A stretch of 64,000 nucleotides of DNA from Lentzea sp. NBRC 105346 (GTDB taxonomy: Bacteria; Actinomycetota; Actinomycetes; Mycobacteriales; Pseudonocardiaceae): contig NZ_BSTQ01000027.1 in NCBI RefSeq assembly GCF_030269605.1, forward strand, positions 18,787-82,786. Direction: 5' to 3'. A model generated the notes under the pieces. That model was given only the letters and a program-made list of their open reading frames with translations. It was not told where the DNA came from and did no database searches. This document shows positions 1 through 8,289 of the stretch, in pieces; the stretch's first letter is position 1, and every line of letters starts with the position of its first letter. Made by a program: the position numbers and the translations under genes.

Positions 1-751
1 CCGGGTCGCGTTCGCTCGCCTCGGCGAACGTGAGTCCCTCCCAGGCACCGAAATCGGTCTCGATCAGCCCCTGGTGCGTGACCAGCTCGGCACCGGTCGC
101 GTTCGCGACGGCCTGGGCGGTCTGCGTGGCGCGGGCCAGCGGTGACGTCACGACCGCCGCGATGTCGTCCACTTTGGACAACCGGGCGGCGGCCTGTTCG
201 GCCATCTGCTGCCCGGCCTCGGTGAGCGGGTGGTCGCCGCGGCCGGAGTAGCGGCGTTCGACGCTGAGCTGTGTCTGGCCGTGCCGCAGCAGGTAGAACC
301 GGGTGGGGTCACCGGTCGCGCCGGTCCAGCCGGGGCTCTCCCCGGGTTCCGCCTCGCCGTCCATGGCCTCGTTGGCGAGCCGGTCCGCGTGCTTGTTCTG
401 CTCGCGCGCGACCCAGTTGTAGAGCACGGAGCCGATCTGGCCCGCGATGCCCCGCGCCTCCTGGGCGAGCGGCTGCATCGACGGGTGCTTGATCTTCCAG
501 CGGCCCGACATCTGCTCGACGACCAGCTTGGAGTCCATCCGGACCTCGGCCTCGTCGGCGCCGAGCTCCACGGCGGCCCGCAGGCCCGCGATGAGGCCCT
601 GGTACTCGGCGACGTTGTTGGTCGCCACGCCGATGAAGCCCTTGCGTTCGGCGAGCACCTCACCGGTGCGCGCGTCGCGGACGACGGCGCCGTACCCGGC
701 GGGTCCCGGATTGCCCCGGGACCCGCCGTCGGCCTCGACGAGAACCTTCAC
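1..751 (-). CDS. bifunctional RNase H / histidine phosphatase (partial)
   Basis: The 5' part of a two-domain protein; its 3' end lies beyond base 1. Translation from GTG at 751 gives an RNase H type I start (EADGGSRGNPGPAGYGAVV, with the first Asp of the DEDD set), then a linker, then a phosphoglycerate-mutase-like domain with the RHG signature (FYLLRHGQT) and a downstream LIETDFGAWEGL motif. This matches the M. tuberculosis Rv2228c architecture, where RNase H is fused to a CobC-like acid/alpha-ribazole phosphatase. RNase H removes RNA from RNA:DNA hybrids; the phosphatase may act in cobalamin loop assembly. The GTG overlaps the stop of the upstream zinc-ribbon gene by 4 nt (GTGA), implying translational coupling. 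Confidence 0.93.
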   Translation of the reverse strand, partial: MKVLVEADGGSRGNPGPAGYGAVVRDARTGEVLAERKGFIGVATNNVAEYQGLIAGLRAAVELGADEAEVRMDSKLVVEQMSGRWKIKHPSMQPLAQEARGIAGQIGSVLYNWVAREQNKHADRLANEAMDGEAEPGESPGWTGATGDPTRFYLLRHGQTQLSVERRYSGRGDHPLTEAGQQMAEQAAARLSKVDDIAAVVTSPLARATQTAQAVANATGAELVTHQGLIETDFGAWEGLTFAEASERDP

Positions 752-1485
752 AGACCTGATTCTCCGGTGCGAACCATGATCGCGCCGCACTCCTCACACC
801 GGACGACCTCGTCCGCGGCCGCTGCCTGCACCTTTGCCACGGCGGCGCGGTCCATCTCGATCCGGCAGGCGCCGCAGCGGCGGGCGCGCAGCAGTGCGGC
901 GCCGATGCCGCGCTGGATGCGCTGCCGGTCGTAGGCCGTCAGCAGGTCCTCGGGGAACTGCTTCGTCATCCGCTCGCGGTCCGCGGTGCGCTTGGCCTCG
1001 GTCGAGTCGAGGTCGAGCAGCGCCTCGTCGCGGCGCTTGGCCGCGTCGGTCAGCGACTGCTGCGCCTTGTCCAGCTCCACGCGGTGGTGCTGCACGTCCG
1101 CCTCGACGGCCTCACGGCGTTCCATCAGCTCCAGGAGGTCGTCCTCCAGCACGCTCTGCCTGCGCTGCAGCGTGGCGAGCTCGTGCTCGAGGTCGGTGAG
1201 CTGCTTGGCGCCGACGCTGCCGGACTCCATCAGCTTGCGGTCGCGGTCCTCACGGGCCCGGACCTGCTCGATCTCGGTCTCCTGCCGCTTGTAGTCGCGG
1301 TCGAGGTCGCCGAGCGTGGTCTCGACCGCCACGAGCGCGTCCTGCTTCGCCCGCACGAGCTGCTCCGCCTCGGCGATCTCCGCGATCTCGGGCAGCGTCT
1401 TCCGGCGGTGGGTGACACGCGCCAGTTCGGCGTCGACCTCGGCCAGGTCGAGCAGCCTGCGCTGGAGTGCGGGATCGGCTTTCAC
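748..1485 (-). CDS. C4-type zinc ribbon coiled-coil protein (Rv2229c family)
   Basis: A 245-residue protein. About the first 190 residues are predicted coiled coil rich in Glu, Arg and Leu; the last 45 hold a treble-clef/zinc-ribbon with CGAC and CEEC pairs. This is the layout of the conserved actinobacterial Rv2229c family (PF02591). Its biochemical role is not established; nucleic-acid or protein binding is usual for such ribbons. It sits in a tight minus-strand operon: its start is 4 nt past the stop of the Nif3-like gene and its stop overlaps the RNase H start. The ATG gives the usual family length. Confidence 0.9.
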   Translation of the reverse strand: MKADPALQRRLLDLAEVDAELARVTHRRKTLPEIAEIAEAEQLVRAKQDALVAVETTLGDLDRDYKRQETEIEQVRAREDRDRKLMESGSVGAKQLTDLEHELATLQRRQSVLEDDLLELMERREAVEADVQHHRVELDKAQQSLTDAAKRRDEALLDLDSTEAKRTADRERMTKQFPEDLLTAYDRQRIQRGIGAALLRARRCGACRIEMDRAAVAKVQAAAADEVVRCEECGAIMVRTGESGL

Positions 1486-2627
1486 TCAGGTCCTCCTGTT
1501 CGGCTCGTCGCACCGACGGTCCACGGATCGGTCCGGCGGGTGGAGACGAGGACCTCGACCGTACCGCCGAAGGCCCTGCGCACCACCTCCGCCGCCTGTT
1601 CGCACCACGGCCACTCGCTGGCCCAGTGCGCGACGTCCACCAGCGCGGGCCCGCCGGCGGCGAGGTGCTCGCTCGCCGGGTGGTGCCGCAGGTCGGCCGT
1701 CACGTACGCGTCGACGCCGGCCCTGGTCGCGGTCTTCAGGTAGCTGTCGCCCGCGCCGCCGCACACCGCGACCCGTTTGATCAGCCGGTTCGGGTCGCCC
1801 GCGGCGCGCACACCCCACTTCGTGGGCGGCAACGCGTCCGCCACGCGTTGGGTGAACATCCACAGCGGTTCCCCGGCGGGCAGCTCGCCGACGCGGCCGA
1901 TGCCCTGGTCCGACGGCAGCTCGGCGATCTCGTGCAGCCCGAACGCGACCTCTTCGTACGGATGGGTCGCGCGCAGCGCGTCGATCACCCGCTTGCGGTG
2001 GCGCCGCGGGACCGTCAGCTCGATGCGGGTCTCCTGGATCTCGGTCAGCTCACCGACCGTGCCGATCGCCGGGCGGGCGTTCGCTGTCGGCCTGAACCGG
2101 CCGTCGCCGGTCGCGGTCCACGCGACCTCGCGGTAGTCGCCGATCTCTCCGGCACCCGCGGCGTGCAGTGCTTGGAGCAGTCGTTCCGCGTCGGCGACCG
2201 GAACGAACGTGGTGAGCACGTCCCTCGGCTCCTCCGGTGCCGCGGTGAGCGGGCCCGTGACGGTGAGGCCGATCTTGTCCGCCAATGCGTCCGAGACACC
2301 CGGCAGCGCGCTGTCCGCGTTCGTGTGCGCGCAGAACAGGGCCGCGTTGTTGCGGATCAGCTTGTGGACCAGCGCGCCCTTCGGGTCGTTCGCCGGGACG
2401 CCGTTGACGCCCCTGAGCAGCAGTGGGTGGTGCGCGACGAGCAGCTGGGCTCCTGCCTCGATTGCTTCGTCCACTGTGGACTCGACCGGGTCGACGCAGA
2501 TCAGGATCTTCCCGACCCGCTCGTCGGGGTCGCCGCAGACGAGCCCGACCGCGTCCCACGACTCGGCCGTGTGCGGCGGGTAGGCCTGCTCCAGTGCCGC
2601 GATGACGTCGGCCAGCTTCGGGCTCAC
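1482..2627 (-). CDS. Nif3-like dinuclear metal center protein (GTP cyclohydrolase 1 type 2-like)
   Basis: A 381-residue Nif3/YqfO-type protein. Visible motifs are LLVAHHPLLLRG near residue 70 (paired His metal ligands), ALFCAHTNADSA, and near the C terminus VTADLRHHPASEH and DVAHWASEWP, which complete the dinuclear metal site. The central insert (about 130-240) matches the YqfO/PII-like insertion of longer Nif3 proteins. Function is unsettled for the family; the cyclohydrolase name is historical. The GTG at 2627 was chosen because it overlaps the upstream aminotransferase stop as GTGA; longer forms would run into that gene. Same gene order as M. tuberculosis Rv2230c. Confidence 0.92.
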   Translation of the reverse strand: MSPKLADVIAALEQAYPPHTAESWDAVGLVCGDPDERVGKILICVDPVESTVDEAIEAGAQLLVAHHPLLLRGVNGVPANDPKGALVHKLIRNNAALFCAHTNADSALPGVSDALADKIGLTVTGPLTAAPEEPRDVLTTFVPVADAERLLQALHAAGAGEIGDYREVAWTATGDGRFRPTANARPAIGTVGELTEIQETRIELTVPRRHRKRVIDALRATHPYEEVAFGLHEIAELPSDQGIGRVGELPAGEPLWMFTQRVADALPPTKWGVRAAGDPNRLIKRVAVCGGAGDSYLKTATRAGVDAYVTADLRHHPASEHLAAGGPALVDVAHWASEWPWCEQAAEVVRRAFGGTVEVLVSTRRTDPWTVGATSRTGGPE

Positions 2628-3619
2628 CGCAGTTCCTCCATCACTACCCGCAGCGCGTCGGCGAACACCGCGAACTCCTCCGGCGCCCGGACCGCGACGC
2701 GCAGGTGCTCGTCGTCGAGTCCGGGGAACGTGTCGCACCGCCGTGCCGCGATGCCCTTGTGCCGCAACGCCTCGCGCGTCCCCCTCGGCACCTTGATCAG
2801 CACGAACGGCGCCCGCGGCGGGACCACGACGAGGTCGCCGAGCAGCTCGGCGGCGTGTCTCGCGTGCTCCTGGGCCTCGCGGGCGAGCCGCTCGGTCTCC
2901 TCGACGGCCCGTTCCTCACAACAGGCCTTGATCGCCTCCAGCGCAAGGCTGTTGACCGGCCACTGTGGACGGTTGTGGGCGAGTTTCGCCAGGGTGTCCG
3001 GGTCGCCCAGCGCGTATCCTGCACGGATGCCCGCCAGGCCCCAGGTCTTGGTGAGGCTGCGGAACACGAGCACGTTCTCGTCGCCGGCCAGCGACTCGGG
3101 CTCGCCGGGGACCGCGTCCATGAACGCCTCGTCGACGACGAGGTTCTTGATCTGCCGAAGCTTCTCGCGGGGGTGCAGCACCGACGTCGGGTTGGTCGGG
3201 TTGCCGATGACCACCAGGTCGGCTTCGGGGATCTCGCCGAGAGTGTACGGCGGTTCCAGGAGCACGCGCTCGACCGGAACGCCCGCGTCGCGCAGCGCGG
3301 CCTCGGGCTCGGTGAACGACGGGTGCACGACGACGGCCCGGCGGGGCCGGAGGTTGGGCAACAGTGCGAAGCCCTCGGCGGCGCCGTTGAGGAGGAGCAC
3401 CTCGTCCGGGCGCCGGCCGTGGCGGCGGGCGACCTCTTCGCGGCCCGCCTGGTCCGCGCTGCGCGCCGGATAGCGGCCGAGGTCGTCGAGGGCGATCTTC
3501 AGCCGGTCGCGCAGCCACTTCGGAGGGCGCGGCACCCGCACGTTCACCGCGAAGTCGGCGAGGCCGGGTGCGGCGTCGACGTCCCCGTGGTGGCGGAGGT
3601 CCTCCTTTGGGCTGGTCAC
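2624..3619 (-). CDS. Rv2231c-type CobC/HisC-like aminotransferase
   Basis: A 331-residue PLP-dependent fold-type I aminotransferase of the L-threonine-O-3-phosphate decarboxylase/histidinol-phosphate family. Motifs: FAVNVR start, LNGAAEGFALLP, VVIGNPTNPTSVLHP, VVDEAFMDA (Asp to the PLP pyridine N), and SLTKTWGLAGIRAGY holding the Schiff-base Lys. In cobalamin makers CobC/CobD-type enzymes supply aminopropanol phosphate; cobD at 9019 supports a corrinoid link, but histidinol-phosphate-like activity cannot be excluded. GTG at 3619 was picked because it starts 10 nt after the polyprenyl synthase stop and follows an in-frame region unlike the family. It overlaps Nif3 by 4 nt. Confidence 0.88.
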   Translation of the reverse strand: MTSPKEDLRHHGDVDAAPGLADFAVNVRVPRPPKWLRDRLKIALDDLGRYPARSADQAGREEVARRHGRRPDEVLLLNGAAEGFALLPNLRPRRAVVVHPSFTEPEAALRDAGVPVERVLLEPPYTLGEIPEADLVVIGNPTNPTSVLHPREKLRQIKNLVVDEAFMDAVPGEPESLAGDENVLVFRSLTKTWGLAGIRAGYALGDPDTLAKLAHNRPQWPVNSLALEAIKACCEERAVEETERLAREAQEHARHAAELLGDLVVVPPRAPFVLIKVPRGTREALRHKGIAARRCDTFPGLDDEHLRVAVRAPEEFAVFADALRVVMEELR

Positions 3620-3629
3620 CAGCCGGATC

Positions 3630-4469
3630 TTAGGCGACCGAGGCGATGGCCCAATCCAGGTAGGCACCCGGCAGATCGCGCAGCAGGGCGACGGCCTCGT
3701 TGTCGTGGTCCGGCACGGCGTCGGCGGCCTGGCGGGCCAGGTCGTGACACAGCTCCAGCGTGCGGTCCGTGCCCTCGATGAACGGGTAGCTGTACACGCC
3801 TTCCCGCTGGTCCTCTTCGAGGTCGAGCACGTCGTCGACGAGCTGGAACAGCAACCCGAACGCGGTGCCGTACTCGGCCATCCGGCGCTCCTCGCCGGTT
3901 CCGGCGCAGTGGTTGGCGAGCACGCAGCCGAGCCGGAACAGCGTGGCCGTCTTCAGCTCGATGCTCTTCAGCGCCCGGTCCGCCGTGCGACCGCGGTCGT
4001 GCAGGTCGAGGACCTCCATGAACTGCCCCTCGACCAGGTCGGCGACGGCGGCGGCGATGTGCCCGGCGGCCTCGGCCGAGATGTCGCGCAGCGCGGCCTG
4101 ACCGGCCTTGGCGAGCATGAGGTCACCCACCAGCAGCGCCGGCCCGACGCCCCAGTCGGCGTTGATGGTGGGCACGCCGCGCCGTTCGGTGGCGTTGTCC
4201 ATGAGGTCGTCGTGGACGAGCGACCCCGCGTGCAGCACCTCGACGCACGCCGCGCTGGTGATGGCCCGCTTGTCGAGCGCACCGCCCAGCGCGAGCGTGC
4301 CGGTGAGGATCACGATGGACCGCAGCCGCTTGCCGGAGGCGGTGACCCGGCGCGACGCGTCATTGACCCGCGACAGGGTCGACGAGGTGACGAGCTCCCT
4401 GATGTTGCTTTCGACGTGCGGCAACGCCTCGGCGATCATCGGGAGGGTGGGAACCACGGTGGTGAGCAC
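3630..4469 (-). CDS. class I polyprenyl diphosphate synthase
   Basis: A 279-residue trans-isoprenyl diphosphate synthase. The first aspartate-rich motif is HDDLMD near residue 88 and the second is LVDDVLDLE near residue 212; GKRLR near 47 binds isopentenyl diphosphate. Shorter than typical octaprenyl or heptaprenyl synthases (about 320-350), and chain length cannot be read safely from the residues before the first DDxxD (EVLHAGSLV, small residues that favour long products). Its location in the Rv2228c-like operon is not part of the mycobacterial order, so it may be a lineage-specific addition. Product likely feeds menaquinone or carotenoid/terpenoid pathways; no partner is adjacent. Confidence 0.88.
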   Translation of the reverse strand: MLTTVVPTLPMIAEALPHVESNIRELVTSSTLSRVNDASRRVTASGKRLRSIVILTGTLALGGALDKRAITSAACVEVLHAGSLVHDDLMDNATERRGVPTINADWGVGPALLVGDLMLAKAGQAALRDISAEAAGHIAAAVADLVEGQFMEVLDLHDRGRTADRALKSIELKTATLFRLGCVLANHCAGTGEERRMAEYGTAFGLLFQLVDDVLDLEEDQREGVYSYPFIEGTDRTLELCHDLARQAADAVPDHDNEAVALLRDLPGAYLDWAIASVA

Positions 4470-4530
4470 GCCACGATCATGGCCCCCGCGGACTGAGATC
4501 CCGCTGAGCTTCGCAGCTTCCTGCAGGCGG

Positions 4531-4737
4531 TCAGTGCATGAACCGCCGGAGCTCCGTCAGGTGGTTGATCAGGTCGTCCAGCTGGAACGAGTCGAGCTGG
4601 GCCGACTCACCGGGCGGCGTGCGGAAGCACACCCGGCCGCGGTCGTTGAGGTAGACCTCGAACGCGCGACGACGACCGAGGGCGTCGGTGCACCCGATGA
4701 TCTCCCGCTGCGCGGGGGCGTCGGTACCGGTCTGCAT
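4531..4737 (-). CDS. small conserved-looking hypothetical protein
   Basis: A 68-residue acidic protein with no recognised family. It has a plausible beta-hairpin stretch (RAFEVYLNDRGRVCFRTPPG) followed by an amphipathic C-terminal helix (LDDLINHLTELRRF). The ATG at 4737 has GGAGG six bases upstream, which decides it over an in-frame ATG ten codons earlier that has no ribosome site. It is divergent from the tyrosine phosphatase gene at 4801 with 63 bp between, and 61 bp upstream of the polyprenyl synthase. The strong ribosome site and codon usage like neighbours support a real gene; function unknown. Confidence 0.6.
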   Translation of the reverse strand: MQTGTDAPAQREIIGCTDALGRRRAFEVYLNDRGRVCFRTPPGESAQLDSFQLDDLINHLTELRRFMH

Positions 4738-4800
4738 GGCGGCCTCCAGTTCGGTTTGTCCGTACATCTGGGCTCACGGGCTTCGCGTTACCGTTGGCAG

Positions 4801-5253
4801 GTGCACGTAACTTTCATCTGCACCGGCAACATATGCCGATCTCCCATGGGTGCCATCGTTTTCGGCGAACATTTGCGACGTTCCGGGCTCGATCTTCAGG
4901 TTCGCGTTACCAGCGCGGGCACGGGCGGCTGGCATTCGGGTGATCCGGCGGACCCGCGCACCCTCAAAGTGTTGGCGGACCACGGGTACCCGACGTCGCA
5001 CGTCGCGGCGCAGATCGGGGACGATCACCTGGACGCGGACCTGTTCGTGGCGCTGGATTCCGGGCACGCCAGGGCGTTGCGGCGGATGGTCCCGCCGGAT
5101 CGGGTGCGGCTGCTGCGGTCGTTCGACCCGGATGCTTCGGGGGTTGACGTACCAGACCCGTATTACGGTGACGAGCAAGGGTTTGCCGAGGTGCTGGAGA
5201 TGGTCGAGGCGGCGATGCCGGGGCTGCTGGCGTGGGTGCGCCGGCAACTCTGA
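4801..5253 (+). CDS. ptpA: low-molecular-weight protein tyrosine phosphatase (PtpA-like)
   Basis: A 150-residue cytosolic phosphatase. The P-loop CTGNICRS is at residues 7-14 (nucleophile Cys7, Arg13) and the DPYYG motif with the general-acid Asp lies about residue 118. It hydrolyses phosphotyrosine through a cysteinyl-phosphate intermediate. In M. tuberculosis PtpA (Rv2234) sits between the Rv2231c block and a SURF1 gene, and the same relation is kept here. The cognate PtkA kinase gene seen next to mycobacterial ptpA is absent from the window. Start is GTG 4801; the stop is only 4 nt from the stop of the convergent XRE gene. Confidence 0.92.
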   Translation: MHVTFICTGNICRSPMGAIVFGEHLRRSGLDLQVRVTSAGTGGWHSGDPADPRTLKVLADHGYPTSHVAAQIGDDHLDADLFVALDSGHARALRRMVPPDRVRLLRSFDPDASGVDVPDPYYGDEQGFAEVLEMVEAAMPGLLAWVRRQL

Positions 5254-5257
5254 CCAT

Positions 5258-6565
5258 TCAGGCTCGAAGCTCTCGTACCCGATCGACGATTTCCTGTCCA
5301 CCGCAGCGCTCGGCGGCGCGCTGAAGCGGCACAAGCCGGTCGCGTGCTCGTTTGCTGTTGAGCTGTGCGACCAGTTCGAGCGCCTGCCGAGCCACTTTCA
5401 TGCCCTCATTGTGGTCTCCGCCGCGGAGATGGCAGGCGGCCAGTTCGGAGAGATCGAAGGCGCGGTTCAACACCTGGTCGGCGGGCCGGCTGCGCAGGCT
5501 CCTCCGCAACGCGGCCACCGCCTTGTCGTGTTCGCCCAGGCCGGCCCAGGTGAGTCCGATCGCGGCGTACAGCTCCGACTCGTCGAAGAACCGCAGCCAA
5601 GCCGGTACTTCCGACTCGGCGTGGAAGTGCTCGATCGCCATGGCGACGGACCGCTGAGCCTCCTGCCGCATGCTCATTGCCGCGTAGCACCGCGCTTCGC
5701 GGACCTCGAGCAGCGCCCGCAACCTCGGCTGGTCTGACGACAGCGGATACCCGAGCTGGAACAGCCTCAACGCGACGTCCGGTGGTCCGTGGTACTGCTC
5801 CACCCTTCCGGCGGTGTACAGCAGACCGGCCTGCAACGCCGGGGCTCCGGACTCGTGCGCCAGCTGCAATGCGGCCAGCGCGTGGGTCCGCGCCCGCTCG
5901 AGATCACGCATGTCGAAGGCCGCGGACGCCGCCCTGCGGTGCAACAGAGCCACCGCCTCGAACAGCGTCCCTCTGACGGCGTCTCTGACCGTCGCGCCGA
6001 GCAACCCCCTCGCCCAGCGGAGCTGACCCTCGACCGCGGGAAGCACCAGCCCTCCGCCGAACTGGTTCTCGAGATCGGTCAGATCGTCCAACAGCCGGTT
6101 CAAGATCTTGACGTCGGCCGCGCCGACACGAAGCGGGATCGGCGTCGGCTCTGAACCCCGGTCCCGTTCGCCTACCTTTCCGAACACGGGTTCGCCGAGA
6201 ACGGTCTCCGCGGCGTGCGCGAGGAACTGCGCACGCTTGGCCGTTTCGCCTTCGTCACGGGTCCGTGGATCTCTGCCCTCCGCATAGGCGAGCCCGAGGT
6301 AACCGTGTGGGATGCCGAGCCCGTCCGCGATGCGCTCGAGCAGGTCGTAAGCCATGACCTGGCGGCCACCGATGATGTCGGAGATCTCGGACTGGTTCTG
6401 CCTGGTCGCGGCGGCGATCTCCTGTTGTGTCACACCGCGTTCCGTCAACAACCTGAAGACCACGCCCATGTCCCTGCGCGCGAGCGCGTCCCGCATCGCG
6501 GGTTCTTCCCACCGTTCGGACACGAAAGGACGGTACTGCGGCTGCATCTCCGATGCCGAGTTCAT
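5258..6565 (-). CDS. XRE-family regulator with TPR-like C-terminal domain
   Basis: About 435 residues. The N-terminal helix-turn-helix (residues about 30-85: LTERGVTQQEIAAATRQNQ then SEISDIIGGRQV) is Xre/Cro-type; the rest is helical repeats resembling TPRs (ALAALQLAHESGAPALQAGL, LSELAACHLRGGDHNEGM). This build is common in actinomycete pleiotropic or peptide/metabolite-responsive regulators. The start is uncertain: ATG 6565 is used, ATG 6547 or ones further upstream are possible. It is divergent from a DUF1349 gene, and the 60-bp gap holds ATCGG/CCGAT half-sites that could be its operator. Target and signal are unknown. Confidence 0.82.
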   Translation of the reverse strand: MNSASEMQPQYRPFVSERWEEPAMRDALARRDMGVVFRLLTERGVTQQEIAAATRQNQSEISDIIGGRQVMAYDLLERIADGLGIPHGYLGLAYAEGRDPRTRDEGETAKRAQFLAHAAETVLGEPVFGKVGERDRGSEPTPIPLRVGAADVKILNRLLDDLTDLENQFGGGLVLPAVEGQLRWARGLLGATVRDAVRGTLFEAVALLHRRAASAAFDMRDLERARTHALAALQLAHESGAPALQAGLLYTAGRVEQYHGPPDVALRLFQLGYPLSSDQPRLRALLEVREARCYAAMSMRQEAQRSVAMAIEHFHAESEVPAWLRFFDESELYAAIGLTWAGLGEHDKAVAALRRSLRSRPADQVLNRAFDLSELAACHLRGGDHNEGMKVARQALELVAQLNSKRARDRLVPLQRAAERCGGQEIVDRVRELRA

Positions 6566-6576
6566 CGGTGTAGGTG

Positions 6577-6597
6577 ATCGGCCGGACCGATAATCGG
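6577..6597. promoter_or_regulatory. candidate operator of ATCGG half-sites
   Basis: In the XRE/DUF1349 divergent gap, ATCGG (6577-6581), CCGAT (6587-6591) and ATCGG (6593-6597) form two overlapping inverted repeats; the inner one is CCGATAATCGG, a perfect 11-bp palindrome. A fourth ATCGG overlaps the XRE start (6564-6568). Symmetry and position suggest a binding site for the XRE protein; no experimental support. Confidence 0.35.
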
Positions 6598-6624
6598 CTG
6601 TCGGCAAGCGGTCTCACTGACAGC

Positions 6625-7176
6625 ATGACCCGCATGGAGTGGTTCAACGAACCCCGCAACTGGTCCACCACCGACGGCACCCTGACGATGGCGGTCGAAC
6701 CGGGCACCGACTTCTGGCGCGTTACCGGCAACGGCGTCATCACCGACAACGGCCACATCTACGGCCAGGTCGTCCAGGGCGACTGCACGATCACCGCCAC
6801 CTTCAGCGCCTCGCTGACCGGCCGCTTCGACCAGGCCGGGGTCGCGTTGCGGATCGACGCCGACAACTGGATCAAGACGGGCGTCGAGCTGATCGAGGCC
6901 GGACCGCAGGCCAGTGCGGTCGTGACCCGCGGGTTCTCCGACTGGTCGATCACGCCCATCGGGTCGTTCTCGCGCATGTCGATCAAGGCTGAGCGACGCG
7001 GGGACGTCGTGCTCGTGCACTACGGGGTCGATGGGACACCGGAGGTGTTCCTGCGCAAGGCCTACTTTCCGCCCGGCGTGCCCGCGCTGGTGGGGTTCAC
7101 CGGGGCGGCGCCCGAGGGGCCGGGGTTCACGGCGACCTTTCACGAGATGGCGCTGACGGAGCCCGGCGACGGATAG
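6625..7176 (+). CDS. DUF1349 concanavalin A-like protein
   Basis: A 183-residue single-domain protein matching the DUF1349 family (yeast YNL134/enolase-regulation type label), with the beta-sandwich pattern WFNEP, FWRVTGNGVITDNGH, FDQAGVALRIDADNWIKTGVE, VVTRGFSDWS and FHEMALTEP. No signal peptide or membrane segment, so cytosolic. The family has a carbohydrate-binding-like fold but no settled activity. ATG 6625 was chosen; a second ATG at 6634 starts MEWFNEP and is equally close to the family start. It may be controlled by the divergent XRE regulator. Confidence 0.82.
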   Translation: MTRMEWFNEPRNWSTTDGTLTMAVEPGTDFWRVTGNGVITDNGHIYGQVVQGDCTITATFSASLTGRFDQAGVALRIDADNWIKTGVELIEAGPQASAVVTRGFSDWSITPIGSFSRMSIKAERRGDVVLVHYGVDGTPEVFLRKAYFPPGVPALVGFTGAAPEGPGFTATFHEMALTEPGDG

Positions 7177-7179
7177 CTG

Positions 7180-7208
7180 TTGCGTTTGCTTCGATTACTG
7201 CGGATAAT
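7180..7208 (+). promoter_or_regulatory. putative promoter of the toxin-antitoxin pair
   Basis: TTGCGT (7180-7185), a 17-bp spacer and GATAAT (7203-7208) resemble a housekeeping promoter in an unusually AT-rich patch; GGAGGG follows at about 7217 ahead of the ATG at 7230. TGCGTTT occurs twice (7181 and 7208) and may be part of an antitoxin binding site. Read from sequence only. Confidence 0.45.
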
Positions 7209-7229
7209 GCGTTTATTGGAGGGATACCG

Positions 7230-7688
7230 ATGAGCGCCGCCGCAGTTCAACCCGTCCAACCGGGCCACGACGACGTGGTCACGGCCGACGCCGCGCTGCA
7301 CCAGGTGAAGGCCTACCTCAACGACCATCCCGATCACAGCGACGCCGTGCGTGTGCGGGTCGAGGAGAACGACGACGAACTGGTGCTGCCCCGCGCGGCG
7401 GTCGAGTTGTTCGCGCAGATCCTCGCCTACATGGCGGCAGGTCACGGCGTCTCCGTTGTTCCGGCACATGCCGAGCTGACGACCCAGCAGGCAGCGGATC
7501 TGCTGAACGTGTCGAGGCCCTATCTGATCGGGCTGCTGGACGCGGGCGAGATCGAGTACCGGCGGGTGGGCAAGCACCGCCGGATCCAGGCCGCATCGTT
7601 GATCGAGTACATGCGCAACGACGATCAGCGGCGACGTCAGGCCGCCGACGAGCTGTCGGCGCTCACCCAAGAGATGGGCTTGGCCTGA
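7230..7688 (+). CDS. antitoxin with excisionase-type helix-turn-helix
   Basis: A 152-residue protein. The C-terminal half has a MerR/excisionase HTH (LTTQQAADLLNVSRPYLIGL, then LDAGEIEYRRVGKHRRIQ), as in antitoxins that pair with PIN toxins of the PF13470 type. The N-terminal half (residues 20-80) is helical and acidic. It probably binds its own promoter and neutralises the downstream PIN nuclease. The stop (7686-7688) is followed after one base by the toxin start, indicating coupled translation. The AT-rich upstream promoter and the ribosome site GGAGGG are well formed. Confidence 0.86.
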   Translation: MSAAAVQPVQPGHDDVVTADAALHQVKAYLNDHPDHSDAVRVRVEENDDELVLPRAAVELFAQILAYMAAGHGVSVVPAHAELTTQQAADLLNVSRPYLIGLLDAGEIEYRRVGKHRRIQAASLIEYMRNDDQRRRQAADELSALTQEMGLA

Positions 7689-7689
7689 G

Positions 7690-8244
7690 TTGAGCTTTGT
7701 CGTCGTCTACGACGCGAACGTTCTGTACCCGAGCACGCTGCGCGACCTGCTGTTGCGGATCGGCGCGTCCGGTCTGGTGCAGGCGAAGTGGACCAACCAG
7801 ATCCTCGACGAGGTCTTCGACAACCTGCGGACGAATCGCCCCGATCTCCCGCGGGAAGCCCTGAGCCGCACCCGATCGCTCATGATGACTGCCGTCAGGG
7901 ACTGTCTGGTGACAGGCTACGAACCGTTGATTCCTGTCCTGGAGCTACCGGATCCCGATGACCGCCACGTGCTCGCCGCCGCGATCAAGGCACGGGCACA
8001 GGTGATCGTGACCAACAACCGCAAGGACTTCCCCACCGACGCACTCCGGCAGTGGGACATCGACCCGAAGGACGCCGACGAGTTCGTCCTCGACCAGATC
8101 GGACTCGACGCGAAGGTCGTGTGGAGTTGCGTCCAGCAGATCGCCAACTCCTGGCGCACCCCTCCCGGCACCATCGGTGACGTGCTGGCGTCCTTGGAAC
8201 GCTCGGGCCTGGTTCAGTCCGTCGCCGAGCTCCGAGCCAGGTGA
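7690..8244 (+). CDS. PIN-domain toxin ribonuclease
   Basis: A 184-residue PIN-domain protein. Acidic residues expected for the Mg2+ site are visible: Asp in VVYDANVLYP near residue 8, Glu in LDEVFDNLR near 40, and the pair in ELPDPDDRHVLAAAI near 93; VTNNRKDFP is the family signature of PF13470. Such toxins cleave RNA, often tRNA. The only start near the conserved beginning is TTG 7690, one base after the antitoxin stop, a weak start consistent with lower toxin than antitoxin synthesis. Together they form a type II (VapBC-like) module between ptpA and the SURF1 gene. Confidence 0.87.
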   Translation: MSFVVVYDANVLYPSTLRDLLLRIGASGLVQAKWTNQILDEVFDNLRTNRPDLPREALSRTRSLMMTAVRDCLVTGYEPLIPVLELPDPDDRHVLAAAIKARAQVIVTNNRKDFPTDALRQWDIDPKDADEFVLDQIGLDAKVVWSCVQQIANSWRTPPGTIGDVLASLERSGLVQSVAELRAR

Positions 8245-8289
8245 CTACCTGGTTACGACAGCCGACCGCATGCCGCATACGGTGGTGGG

